Notes under the pieces: generated by a model
Seen by the model: only the letters and a program-made list of their open reading frames with translations
Databases searched by the model: none
What the model was told of the DNA's origin: nothing
Origin: Lophius americanus
Taxonomy: Eukaryota; Chordata; Actinopteri; Lophiiformes; Lophiidae
Assembly (NCBI GenBank): GCA_037951165.1
Contig: JBBDHG010000133.1
Location: forward strand, 331,501 to 395,500
DNA length: 64,000 nucleotides
Direction: 5' to 3'
Position numbers and translations under genes: made by a program
Part shown: positions 1 through 18,300 of the stretch, one piece after another
Position numbering within the stretch: position 1 is the stretch's first letter
Layout: every line of letters begins with the position of its first letter

Positions 1-10
1 GCCGACATAC

Positions 11-1800
11 TTGGAAGTACGATTGTGCTTTAGGTCTCTTCTTTTCTGCCACGTACAAGATGTGGGTCTCCGAGTGTGACCAAACCAAGCAGCCAAACTG
101 CTCTGCAAATGCAAAAGGAAGCGTGTTTAAATGACAGATATAAAAGTTAAGTGTCAAAGGAGTTGGTAGACCAAAATTAATTGCTGATTTTAAGTGCAGA
201 TGACTTACCATCTTCATAGACTTTTCCATGCTTTTTTAACGCCGTAAGATTGATGCTCTTCACCTTGATGTTTTTATTCCAGACCTGAAGGACCATCAAG
301 ATGTTAGGAGAATATATAAGTCAAAGAAAACTTTCCTTTTTAGCAGAACCTATTAACATTAATGCTTTTGGTCATGTTTTTATATAGTTATTTTTTTATT
401 TTTTATTGATGCTTTTATTTGCTTTTGCTTTGTAGCACTTTGAGATTTGATCCAAATGTAAAGTGCATTATAAATTAAATGTATTATTATTATTATTATT
501 ATTAAAGACATTGAGTTAAAAGTCAATGCATGTCACCTGAGGAAGATTTCACAAGAGAAAAATGAGGAATAAAAGATATACAAATGGCACCATGAAAGGG
601 GTAATAATATACACTCACTCTTGTCTAACTAAAAACATATCAAAAGCAGGACTGCTGTGCCATTTGGTTGATGTTGTTAGTACTCCGTTTTTGTTTTCGG
701 TCTTGTGCTGAATTGCACATTTGTCTTAAACTTTACACTTTCTAAAGTCCTATGTCAATACCTAGGATCATGGTGAGTAAAATGTTGTTCTATCTCACAG
801 TGTACTTGTAAATGACGTAAATGGCAATAAAGCTGTCTCGACTTGACATCCATGCACCTCAAGAAATTGTTTGTCCTCTCCTTTGATTGTGCATTCTCTG
901 ACAACAGCCTTCATTTCACCTGATGGCGAATCCTTACATAGCAACCTGGCAACATAAACATACAGATCATTGTTTGTTCAGGGTGAGCTTTGTAAGAGTA
1001 TTTTCAATCGGGCTCAAGATATGAAATGATAAAATCTTAACATACTCTCCTTTGATTTCAGTGCAGTTTCCTGATGCTCCAGAGTAAACCACTGACTTGT
1101 CATCATGGAATACAATGTACTGTCGACAAAACTTAACAATTTCGTTTCTCTCCAGGTCACGCTGACTCCACTCTGCCAAAGACAGTAATCAAATAACAAT
1201 TAATATCTCATAAAATACACATCTGTAAATGTTAATAAGGCTCCGTCTCCACCTGTGTAGATGTTGCTGTATTTGCCTCCATACTGAGAGGTAATGACAG
1301 GTCCCAAATCAGCCTTATTCAGAGAAGGGTAGAGGCTGAGTTCTCTGTAGAGCTTGGCAATTTCCTCCGGGTTGGTTATCACCTGATATCCCACAGTAGA
1401 ATAACACACAGTCAATGATCCGCTGTCTTAGGGCGAACAGTGTGCCCTGTTCATTTACTAGGCATACGGAAGTTTGAGTAGTCAACACAGCTTGGCCCCA
1501 CAGAGAGAATAACGTTAAAGCGTTATACTATTCACTCATGTAAAACAAATCAAGGGATTACTGCAAAATAAAAAATAAATAAAAAGCTGATCTCTCTCTA
1601 ACTTTCTGTACTGGTCTGCTAGCTTGATTTGTGAGATAGCTAACGGCGAAATTTGTTAGTAATGACAGCGTAAGTGGCGATAGCTTTACAGTAGAGTAGA
1701 TTCTTTAGAATATAGCTAAAGTGTATTTTGAAATACTTTGTTATTGTTCGTTAGCTAAGAATACGCTTTCAGTATCGTCATGACATACCTGCGACTCCAT
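11..1800 (-). CDS. apeh: Acylaminoacyl-peptidase (acyl-peptide hydrolase), N-terminal exons, partial
   Basis: Six coding exons, read on the minus strand: 1789-1800 (MESQ), 1253-1382, 1046-1172, 858-945, 209-284 and 11-102. Each is bounded by AG/GT and the phases join without a break into 175 residues. The start is the ATG at 1800, and the gene leaves the window at the donor following position 11. The product matches the N-terminus of vertebrate APEH: a YRELSLYPSL block and TSQYGGKY, then EWSQRDLER, FCRQYIVFHD, DSPSGEMKAV and WSHSETHILYVAEKKRPKA. By family knowledge this is a cytosolic prolyl-oligopeptidase-type serine hydrolase that removes N-acetylated amino acids from blocked peptides. Only part of the regulatory beta-propeller is present here; the catalytic alpha/beta-hydrolase domain lies outside the window (human protein about 732 aa). 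Divergent neighbour of capza1. Confidence 0.95.
331..504 (+). mobile_element. LINE (L2-like) 3' end with ATT tail, in an apeh intron
   Basis: The stretch starting with a CTTTTTAGCAGAACC-like motif, through TTGATGCTTTTAT, TAGCACTTTGAGATTTGATCC and AAAGTGCATTATAAATTAAATG to an (ATT)n tail at about 482-503, matches the 3' end of the LINE copy at 36060-36575. There the same tail follows a reverse-transcriptase C-terminal ORF. Only the 3' end is present, as expected from 5'-truncated retrotransposition. It lies antisense to apeh. Confidence 0.75.
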
Positions 1801-2336
1801 GGTTTGGTTGAAGTCTGCAAGTGTCAAACAATTGAACGCCCGACGGACAAAAGCTAACCAAGATTAGCAGTGACAGCTATTACAGCTTCCGGTTTAACAT
1901 CACAATAAACTGAAAATCAAACTTAAATAAAATGACTGATGTAATTATTAAAATCCTACGCAACAATATATAACATGTGTAGGAAAATGCAGAACGTTCG
2001 GCACTAAAGAGAATAGTTTATTCATTTTAGCCAATACCCACAGCTGACAGATACCTATATGCTATAGAAAATAAATTGCCAACCGGAAGCACTAGACCCG
2101 ACAAACAGTGAATATGGCTTCCTCTAGCGTTGTAAAATGTGTGTCCTGAGAATTTACGTTGTTCAAAATTACGTCTTTTTAAAATCATTGTTGTGGGACA
2201 TGCCATTTTACAAATTGGTAAAACTTGGTAAAAAATCTCTTTGTTGTTGGTAATCTTTTAGGTCTCATCTGTGAATGACAACCGTCCCTCGGTTTCTGGC
2301 AGTCAGCTGGGGTAGGTGGGGTCACAAAGAGCCAAG
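1801..2336. promoter_or_regulatory. Divergent promoter region between apeh and capza1
   Basis: The two start codons point away from each other and are only 536 bp apart, so both promoters must lie here. Two ETS-type motifs in opposite orientations are visible, CTTCCGG at 1886-1892 and CCGGAAG at 2083-2089, a pattern common in bidirectional housekeeping promoters. I see no TATA box placed convincingly for either gene. An upstream ATG at 2113 opens an 11-codon ORF (MASSSVVKCVS, then stop); it would be a uORF for capza1 if transcription starts before it. The exact start sites cannot be read from sequence. Confidence 0.6.
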
Positions 2337-7854
<5,518 letters not shown>

Positions 7855-9097
7855 TGTATGGTCAGCAACTGCTCAGCAAGACGCTCTCCAGTGGGCCCAC
7901 AGTACAACTAGATATGCTCAAGGACTAACCAAAGCAGAACTATAGCAGTATGGGGCAAGGAGTTCATATTTATTGAAAGAAAAAAATAATATAACTGAAC
8001 AATTGCAGACAATTTGGCACAGTCTGCTGTGAGGTGGCGATAATGGCCATAGTCGTGTTTTTGAGGAAGCGGTTACTTCTGGATGTCTGTTGTGAAAGAA
8101 TCGTGTTGGCTCAATGTGCAGGGCTGTGCTCAGGACTGATACATTAGATAATCAGGATCCACGACTACTCTCCACCCCAAGTTCAGAGGTCAATAACTTA
8201 GAATCAAACTAACGCACAACTGTGAGCCACAGCGAAACTCTCAGCACATAAGAAAAAGATCCAAGGCAGCTGATGACAGAAATTAAGCACACATGACAGG
8301 GTTTTTGATTACATTACATATGAGTGTTTTGCATCGCTAACATTGGGACATTGACGGGGAAATAAATACAAGTCATCAAACATTCTAGCCATTACCCAAA
8401 TTATTGCTGACTCAACAACTTAGTTATGCGTTGCCAAGGAATTTGATAGTATTTGTTAGTCGTTCATATGGAGGAATAGCCTGATCCTCAGCATAGCTCT
8501 GTGTCTGCACTGTAGGCATTTATTAGCCTGTCAAGTCTGACAGGATGTTATCTTTCTGCAATGTTCCACTGATGTAAATGTCTAGTCCATCAAGCTGCAA
8601 TGACTGAAGTACGATAACTGTCTGTAACGCGTTCTCTGTTCTCTTATGTTGGCAACACCACCCTTATTTCTGTACAGCTTTTCCTCAGTTAAAGGAAAAC
8701 ATAACTCATATTGATCCAAGGTTTATTTGCCAAAATCTCTTTCCTATGGTAAAGAACTCCATCCTCCCATCCATATATGCAAATATCTATTTTAATATGC
8801 TGGTTTTTGTCAGTCTTAAAATAATTGCACTCCTGACTGTAACAAACTGTAAGTGTGTGAGTCCATGCCAGTTGAACGCAAAGCTGTTGCCATTAGAAGT
8901 GAAATCAAATACTGTATATCGCCCTTTGAAGGCCACGTCTTACTCTGTGTTACATGACTTGTAGTTCTACTGACTCCGGATCAGTTGCTTGTCAGCTCTT
9001 ACATGTGCAGTGTTCAACCCTCACACGATACGACAACTGTGTACCAATCAGTTATAAAGCTCAAGACCCTACTGCCCCATTCTGTTGTACAAATAAA
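7855..9097 (+). terminator. capza1: capza1 3' UTR and probable polyadenylation signals
   Basis: After the TAG at 7852-7854 there is no further coding exon. AATAAA hexamers occur at 8361-8366 and at 9092-9097; the latter is followed within about 30 bp by a T-rich stretch (9120-9130), as expected at a cleavage site. A 3' UTR of roughly 1.2 kb would result. Which signal is used cannot be decided here. Confidence 0.5.
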
Positions 9098-9242
9098 CGA
9101 TGGACTTCTTGGCTAAGATGTTTTTTTTTTCCCGGCCCATCCATGTTGTCTCACGCAATTCCTTCCACAGGCTGTTGTGAAATCAGTCAACTCTGACCTG
9201 TTGACAGAAAACTGACACAAGTAAACTTTAGTGGATGGATAT

Positions 9243-10214
9243 TTTATTTGAAACAGCACTAGATGTTGCAGGTGGTGATATGCATATTTCCGAGAGGCAG
9301 CCACTCAACAATGCCCCTCATAAACAAATCTACAGTTTTAATTTAATGTGTAAAATAGCAAATACTTTCTTGGTCTATAAAGCAGAGAAACAAACACATT
9401 AAACCCAAACAAACATCTGATGTGTAGTTCTGTTAAGACACAACTAATAAGTAAAATATTTAACAGATAGTGTAGAAACAACAGTTACAGTAGCAAGACT
9501 CACACCTTCACTCCCCTCTGTATGAATCATCCCATAAGGTTATTACACATTCATAACGCATGATCATTGATTTGGCTGAGGGAGAAATAAACCTTCCCTG
9601 AACAGATTAACTGTAGACAGCATTTTACAGTAATGTACAAAATGTGCTCTCCTGTTTCAAGATAAGTCAGTGTTTTCATGACAAGTGTGTGAAGAAAAGT
9701 ACAACTTTGTGGTCTTCATATATACACAATCTTTAAAACATTTAAACAGCGTAATAGTGTTTTCACCTCCACATGAAATGCATTTGATTTAGTTGAAAAT
9801 ACATTTAAATACTACCCACTAGTTTACCTTGAAATGGGGACAGCTGTACATTAACATTCAACTATTTGAGCCCTTTTATTTGTGATACAGTTTTTCTTTT
9901 TGATTCCAATACTACTAAAAATATGAGCAGTAAGGGGAAAAAAAAAATCTCAAAACATTATCAAACATTTGTCTTCTCATCTTTAGGTTTCCTAAAATAC
10001 CTAACATTGTGTTAAAGTGGAAAATAACCAATATATATTTTCCTTATAAAAATCTAAAACTGAAAAAATGCCATATAAAGTAATACAGACAGAAATATTA
10101 AACCAAACAAAGAAAATGCATAGGAGTGAATGTCTGTATTTCTGCTGAGTGCAGTGAGGTCGATTTATGGGATGGAAAAGATGACTATTTCAGTCTCCGC
10201 TGAGATTCATTCAG
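9243..10214 (-). terminator. cttnbp2nl: cttnbp2nl 3' UTR and probable polyadenylation signal
   Basis: On the minus strand the first good AATAAA downstream of the cttnbp2nl stop is the complement of TTTATT at 9243-9248, followed by a GT-rich segment down to about 9200. The resulting 3' UTR is close to 1 kb. It ends only about 150 bp from the last capza1 AATAAA on the opposite strand. Confidence 0.5.
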
Positions 10215-13200
10215 TTAGCTGTGAGACGATAAAACCATGTCCGACTCCTTTGCTCCCTCCTGCCCAGTGTTGCCATGTCCACAGTTCCCAGTCAGCTCCG
10301 GGAAGAGGGTGGTCCTGGCAGAGTGGCTTGGTGAGCCTGGAGTTGGACTCATGCCTGGTTTTTTGGGAGGGATCGGAGGAGGGTGAGTCCTCTCCGAGCG
10401 AGGAGTGAGAGGGGATAGGAGGCCCGGGGATAGAAGCCCTGAGGAAGGTGACCTTCCCCCTGGAGGAGAAGCTGCTACATTACGGTAGTCTGTACCAAAC
10501 GGAGAGCTACTGATGGGTGCCAGCTTAATGCCAGCCTGCTGGCTGGTGAAGCGGGAAAGCACCTGAGTGACGGTGTTGCGCGCTAGCTGCTTGGCTGTGC
10601 TGTGCTCTGTTGGTGGAGGGATGGAGGAAGTGGTGGGGGAGAGGTCCCTGGGTGATAGAGGACCACAGAGCAGCTGCTGCTGTTGCTCCAGCTCAGCCTG
10701 GCTCTGGAACTTGTGCCTAGCGGCCTGGAATCGCTGGTTGACTCCAGCCTGGTAGGAGGACTGATGGAAAGCTGGATTGCCCAGCCGCTTGGTGAGAACG
10801 GGGGAAGAAATGGGGGAAGAGGAAAGTGAAGAAGATGCTGTGCTGCAAGGAGAGTGAGGACGAGGGAGAGAATGAGGGTGAAGAGGAGAATGTAAAAGTA
10901 TTCCTCCCCCATTGTCTATCACCCCTCCATTTTCTGCTCCTCTCGCTTCCTGTTTGGGTTCTGTGTCTTTAAGGAACTGAAAGCCGTTGACCTTGTAAAG
11001 CGGGGCAGATCTAGGAGCGGCGCTTACCTTCCCATCTGGCTCGGTCTGAACACAGGTAGACACCACCGTCTTGGAAAGTGTCTCTTTGATCTCTGTCACC
11101 GCCTCCTTTGCCTCTTCTTTACATCCTCCAGTTTCAGCTAACCTCTTCCTCAGCTCCTTCAGCTCGCTCTCAAGCTCATCACTCCTCTGCTCCTCTTTGT
11201 TCACTCTGGCTTTCATCTGTTCTCGCTCTGTTCCAAACTCGGTCCGCTGACTCTCACAACGAGCTTCTAGCTCAGCTGCTCGTCTTTTCTCATCTTCAAG
11301 AACCCCCCGGAGCTTCTCCAGAGCATTTGTCTCCTCTTGGAGCAAGGTGCAAAGTTGTGAGAATTTCTGAGACTCCTCTTGCGCCAGGCTGTTTGCTTTC
11401 TGGAGCTCCAGGGTCAGACTGGAGGAGAGCTGCTGCTGCTGACACAGCGACTCCTCTGCTTGGCTTACAGCCTGCACCTGATCCTTTTCTAATCTCTGCA
11501 CTGTTGCTTGCTCAACTTCCAACTGAAATGAGAGGGAGAGAGAAATACAGCACTGAATGTAAGACAGCTTTTCCAACTTAGGCCACAAGGGGGCAGAAGA
11601 GCAGCGCGCTGTAACCTCAGATCTAACACAGGATGACAAAGTGCTCCTTTCTTGAAAATACATTTTGTGGTGTTAAAGATTTGGATACGTAATTTGCACC
11701 AAACTCATTATATTTAAAAAAAAATAGAAAAAAATTTCACTGACAGAATAGATTTATAAATAAGACCTAATTTCTGTCTACCTAAGACCTAAGAATAATA
11801 ATGTTTTCCATGTCCTGTATTTGCCCGTAAGATCTACGATAATTGTGACTCTGGTGATCATTTCAGTTGAATAACTCCTATTTTCTCTCTCTTTCCCAAC
11901 TGAAGTTGTAGTGCCAGATTGACTACATCTAAATTAGGTGTAATTGAACCTTCCACACATGAAAACAAAATAAAGGACCGTGTCGCTTCAGAATCAGAGG
12001 AGACAAAAAAGGAGAGACACTTTCTCATCGCCTTTCCTGTTAAAAACTGTTTTCTTGCTGGGCATGTATACAGAACTTTTAGTGGCTGTGCTGCTTTAGA
12101 GCTTTGATGAGTAAGAGAAGGAAATGGGAGGTGATGAAATAGAATCTAGTGTGTATGATTAGTGGACTAAAGAATAACACATGCAGGAAGACTGGGAGAA
12201 ACTCAGGAACTCTTTCTTACATAAGACCTTTAGGCTTAGTTTGTGAAGTAGCTGACTGTACGCTGACAGTGTGTGTCTGTGAGCTGACCTCACATTAGAC
12301 ATGGACATCCATTATCTCATGCATCCTAAGGCCATAAAGCCAAACAATGGCCACTTCCTCTTCTATTTCCTATGGAACAGCCCTGTGCTGCTGTGTATTG
12401 GTGCCTGTGTCTGTACTGGAGCGGGGCAGGCCCTCTCCCTCTCTGAGCTAAATACAGGATCGTACCGACGCTTTCCTGCTCCAAAGGGTTTTTAATCAGA
12501 GCCGCTACACTGGTGCAGACAGGCAAAGCAGACGAGAAGACGAGAAGCAGAGGGAAGGAAAGGGAAAAGCAAAAACATTTCTTCCTCCAGATGTGCCTGT
12601 CTATCAGCAATGGGGAATTGTGAGTACCAGTTTGTTTGTCATGCGTTTCCTTTCCAGCCCAACGCAAATACCCAGACTGCACAGCAGTCCACGTACACTT
12701 TGTATTTTACATACTGCTCATACCTGCTGCAACAGTTTGTCTCTTTCTGCCTGCAGCATCAAAGTGAGTTCCTCACTGTGAGCAGATTCCTGGATGTGGC
12801 GTTGTCTCTCATCCTCCAGATCAGCTATCATCTATGAGACAAACATCCAAATGAAACAGTTATAGGGCATGAAATGCAGATAAAGTTTTTAAAGCGTGAG
12901 CTTTACATCATTCCCAAACTAGCTAATCATATTTATTAGATTTATTTATCTCATAGGTTTTCTTGTCCCACACTGTGTCACCACTGGTAAACTCATCCCC
13001 CGTGATTAAGCCCTCCATCACTCCGACAAGCCAAGTCTACAGAAGAACCATAGAAATGAATAAAGAACCCAACCGCACTCACAAGCGCCGTTTGTCCCAA
13101 CACAAAAATCCGAGACGGGCTGGAGAAGACATTTTAAGCCACAACGTGTATCTTCACAACTGAATATGATTGTGTGTTACGTCTTACCCTCCTGTGTCTG

Positions 13201-15301
13201 CTCTCAGCCGCAGCCAACTGTCCCATCATCCTCTCCTGCATTTTCTTGCAGTGAGCCATGACTAGTTTCAGCACAGCCAGAGGATTTGGGCCAACTGCCC
13301 GGCCCTGCAGGTGTGCGTGAGGCTGGGTGGGCACATATTGGCGCTCCTCCGACTCGCTGTCTCGCTGCAGGGCCAGGAATGGATCGCTGAGGTCATACTG
13401 GCCGTACCGCTCCTGGACAAAAGCATCCCTACGCCGAGCCTGATGGGTACACAAAGACGGCACACATGACATTCTGTTGTTGGGCCACTCAACAGACTTC
13501 TAGAACATTTCATTTAAAGAGACCAGAGGTGATGAACTGATGATATTTTTGGGGAGCTGTTTATGTTGTTGTTGTTGTTGTTGTTGTTGAGATTTCAGTG
13601 TGCATTCTCTCTCCTGCTGTTGTGTGTACTGTGACTTAAGAAGTCATTTGTTTGAAAAAAAACTATTTGAAAATGCCGGATTTTTTTTGGGATGACTGAA
13701 AGGGATGAGGTGACTCTATGAGAAGGAACATTGAATTTCCTTATTGCAGAACTGTTTTGTTGCTGTGGATATGAAGAGTCCCTCAGCGGTGGAAATATCT
13801 ATTTAACTCTTCCCAGACGGATAAATCCCCTTCTCGTCTCTTCTGCAATATCTTTTTGATTCAGGGATACTGTGCTGCTCCTGAGACCCACTAGCTCGCG
13901 TCAAACTTCTAAAAATGAAAAATCGAGGTGACTTGAACTGGGCTCAGGGCAGTAATCGTGTCGCACACAATGACGCACACAAACACTTACATATACTGTA
14001 CATACACATGCTTAGCGCAGTGAGCTGGTAGTAATTAGATCTAGCAAAGAGTGTCCATGGGTACGTTCCACACCGACTGAATTTTAGGACTCTGTTGGTT
14101 GTGACAGGATGAAGAAACCTTTCCACACAGAGACCCAGGAACGAATGGGTAAAGAAAATTAAATGAGTATTAAAGTAACTCCTTATTAACAGACTCTGTG
14201 TATGTGGACAAAGAATTACGCGCACATTTGGTAATAACATAATTATGTCACCACTGTACACCAACTCGGATGTGACCGTGTGTCCGTACGCGAGCAGAAA
14301 ATCTGTGTGATGTTATTGTCAATTTGAGCACAAGCAGATGGTCGTCCCCCTGAACCCAAACACAATGAGGCGAGGCACGGCTGTCCAACCCCCAATGAGA
14401 GCAGATGCTAACTCCTCCCCAGGGATGCCGAGGTGAAGGACTGGGGCCATGAAATCTGACGTACAAACAGAATTTTCTAATGAAGAGGTAAATTTGTACC
14501 AAAATCATAATCATTCAATACAAAGTGATATAAAAGGTCAAATAAAATCCCTGATTGGTCTCTGAAGGACATAATGTTGTAAACATACCTGAAACAAGTC
14601 TGTTTAAGAGAAACAGGCTGGAATAGCAGCAAATGTAGTGAAACATGGTTGACCCTACTATGTGACCAAGGGCCGTCATTAGGTACATACAGAAAGAAAG
14701 TTAGAGTTCTGGAAGTATTTAAGCTGGGGTGCTGGTGGCACATGCCACAGAGTTCACCCTTCGGGCCTTTGGGACCTGTCACCACCTCACAGACCTCGTC
14801 GGGACACCCTGCTTCTTTCAGTCGCCTTCGTTCCCCTGCCAAACCATGCAAGGCACTCCATTCCACTGCAATTCCATCACCATTTTTCAGAAAATGCCTC
14901 GGTCTATGTCTGCCACTTTTTCTCACACGCTCTCAGACTGTGGCAGCACAAACACACACCCAGATGCACTTTCTCTCGCTGAACAAAGAATGTGACCCAC
15001 AGAGAGGAGATTACAGGACGGCAACAAAGAAACTGTCTCAATGCCTTCAGTCTTGCTCTTTGTCTCCATGGCTGACCCAGAAGGCTTCAGTGTGAGTATG
15101 TGGACCCCTTTCTTTCTGCCCTCATGTGAATAGAATGAGTGTAACTTATAACTGTGTCCATCTTTTTGTGTTGGCTTTGGAGTAAAGCTGTAGAGCTAAA
15201 TGCAGTTTCCTGAGTTAAATAACTATTTAAAACTCACCATTGAGAATCAGAGAGAGATTGGCGTGTGTGTGTGTGTGTGTATGTGTATGTGTGTGTATGT
15301 G

Positions 15302-15356
<55 letters not shown>

Positions 15357-18300
15357 CTGTGTGTAGCAGTCCAAGCCTATGTCTCCCATGGTTTTCACTG
15401 GATCATTCTGATCATAATGACAGAGCGTGCGTTCCTTTATGAGAGGGCACAACAAGCAAACCCTCTCTGGTGCAAAGCTATAATCATTGCCCAACTATAA
15501 ATCACAAATATCTTTACAACTAAGTCATGGGAGGATCTATTCTATATGCTATTAATATATATATACATTTTTTGGATAGTGTTTTATAATCAGCATTTAT
15601 GTTACTGAGTTTGCATCATGTACGTAACTTCCTGCGATGTTAGAGTTGCTTAAATGGCTGCTTGTCTGGAGAAAGCCTTTTTCTACCGCCTGAATAATCT
15701 AATCCACAGGTTCTCAGACCTTATCTCATTTAAGATCCTTTAACGTGATACATGGGACCATAAAGGACCCTTATTCAATATGATTTTGTCCCAGGGTTAT
15801 TCATCATCGGATCACACTTTGAAATTCCACCGATCAAATGCAACCCTACAGCTGTAATGGGGTGTGAAAGACAATCTGATGCTTTTCACCTAGGAGAAGA
15901 CTCTGTCAGCCAGTTACTTACAGCCTCGGGGAACAATCATGTCCTTATGTGAGCCGAATGTTCCTGGGTGTCCTGTTTCCTTTGTGAGCCCCTGAAATGA
16001 CTCTTACACTAAGAAGTCAACACCTAGCAGGGACAAAATTACAGGCCTGAACGCGACTGGGTGCATATTTCCCATTACACATTTATGGTTTAGTTCTTAA
16101 CCAGCACTGAATATTGCTGTCAGAGAAGGACAAATGCCATCTGCAGACCTACGTATAATATGCATCTGTGAGCATGAGTGTGTTGTTGAGGATGTGTTCA
16201 ACCTCCTCTATTAGGTTCCTAAAACATGTAACATCCAAAATTTGAGGCAATGCTGTGGATGGTTTCGGGAAAAGACACAGAGACAAAAGGACAACAGGAC
16301 CAGACCTGCAAGACGGACAGAGAGCATCTTTCATGGAATTTAAGATCAATGCAAGTATCTACACCACAACAGTATAGACAGTCCATCAAGATGCTAATGT
16401 GCTTTACACCTGTTTGACATCAAAATAAACAGATTTAAGGTGTACTTTTATTTTTTTCACTCTCATAAAAAATCTTCACAGAGCTGGAGGAACATATCAG
16501 ATAACGGCCAAAGAGGTAAAAGGACAATAGGTCAACTGCAGTCTGCTGGCTTATATTGTGTAGATCCCTCATTTTCCACAAAAACAGCTCTGACCCATCA
16601 AGACACGAAATCTGAAGCAGAGCTCTGGTATCGGGCACCAAGGCCTTAACAGTAGATCATTTAAGTAGTGAAAGTTGCCAGGCAGTCTTCGGTTTGGACT
16701 TATTTGTCCAAAACATTCCACTCTTGATGGTATTGAGATTTGGGTAATTTCGTGGCCAGTTAGTTAACACCGTGAACTCATTACGTTTGATTCTATTGTT
16801 TCGGGTCCAGCTCTGATGCAGACACGCCCACATGGAGCAAGCTGCAATGGACTGTGTGTTCATAAACCTCTCTATCAGAACCAGCACAACCTTTTTCTTA
16901 GGAGTTCCTCTGTTGGACCTTCCAATGCAGTTTAACCATGGCTACCCACAAGCATCAGTGAGCCTTGGGGGCCCATGACCCTATCGCCAGTAAACCAGTT
17001 TGTCCTACTTCAGATACATCAACTTTGTGGAAAAAATGCCCACTTGGGTGCCTAAAATATCCCAACCAATGACAGAAGAAGAGGACAAAGATCTTCTTCG
17101 TCTTTCAGCTGTTCCATTTCGGGGTCACCCCAGTGGATCATCTGTTCCCATTCATAGCTACCGCGAGTACCCTGCTGGCTAACAGAACCGGTGACAGTAT
17201 TTGTCAACCCAAGCTGGCTTTGAAATCATTTTCATGTTCTGCACAATGATTTGGCATAGGTTTTACGCCGGATGCCCTTTCTGAGGCAAACCTCGCCATA
17301 TTTCGGGGTTTGGGACCGGAACTAGAAGTCCCCTGATTTGTGACCCCTTTATTGCTAGAGACAAGATAATCAACGCTAAACATTTCATCTATCAGTGGTT
17401 TTAATGTTATGGCTGATTGATGTATCTTTCTGATGTCACTGCTTTCTCAGAGTTCAGTACTTTAAATCTTCCCTTAGATTACAATATATGATAGAGGAGA
17501 AAGATAAACAGAATTATGTTGAACCCCAGGTCTTGGCAGGTGAGAGATTCATTCTACTGGAAGTCACACATCAGGTTGAAAATGCTGGTAAGGCTGCAAA
17601 CTTACCAGCACTACACACTACTGTAGCTACACACAGTGGTGTGTAGCTACTGTCCTTTTATTAGGACAGTAGCTACACACACCTGTGTACAAATAAAAGA
17701 ACTGTCTGCAGAGGAAGTTTGTGGTAAATGTGAAACAATACACATGGATGCAGACAAAATGAAAGCTCCAGCTGGTAGTATAGTTTCCTGTCAATCATTC
17801 CTGTCCTTAAAAGACTAAATTAGATTATTTTACTTCCTGAATAAAAACACGCTCTATACTAAGTGTGTATAGAGCGTGTTCTCATTTAAGTGTGTGCTAC
17901 GAAATCACTCTAAAGTAACGGTTAAGAAAGTGTAAAATAAAATCATTAGTTTGGTTGACCAGCCTAGATTAAAGACCTTATTAAGTTATTATATGTGATA
18001 GACTGAAACCAGTAACAAAGCAACTTAAGCCTGATTTTGGTGTAATGATTCAGGTCGTGTAAACCCGTATCTTAGAAAGGGGATTCCAAAAATGTTTTTT
18101 TTCTCACTTTATTTTTCACCATTTCCATCTATTGCCTATAACAGATTTTGATTAAATTTGCGTAAATATTTTGATATGTGTCAACAAAGAACCCATATAA
18201 CCTTTGAGTGAACCAGGATTAAGGGGTAGAGACATTTCATAATTTCTTTGAACATTGTAAGATAAGGCTTTTTGACTCTTTTGTTGAATTATGCTTAAAC

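Noticed and set aside
932..945. apeh exon 4 beginning at the nearer AG (position 932)
   Set aside because: It would shift the frame; the acceptor giving exon start 945 restores ELLCKDSPSGEMKAV, which matches the family.
10567..11581. Plus-strand and alternative minus-strand frames over the last cttnbp2nl exon
   Set aside because: Shadows of the GC-rich Ser/Pro-rich coding exon; the frame with family-conserved motifs is the 435-codon one.
15200..15500. Cys/Val-rich and Thr/His-rich frames
   Set aside because: Translation of the (GT)n microsatellite.
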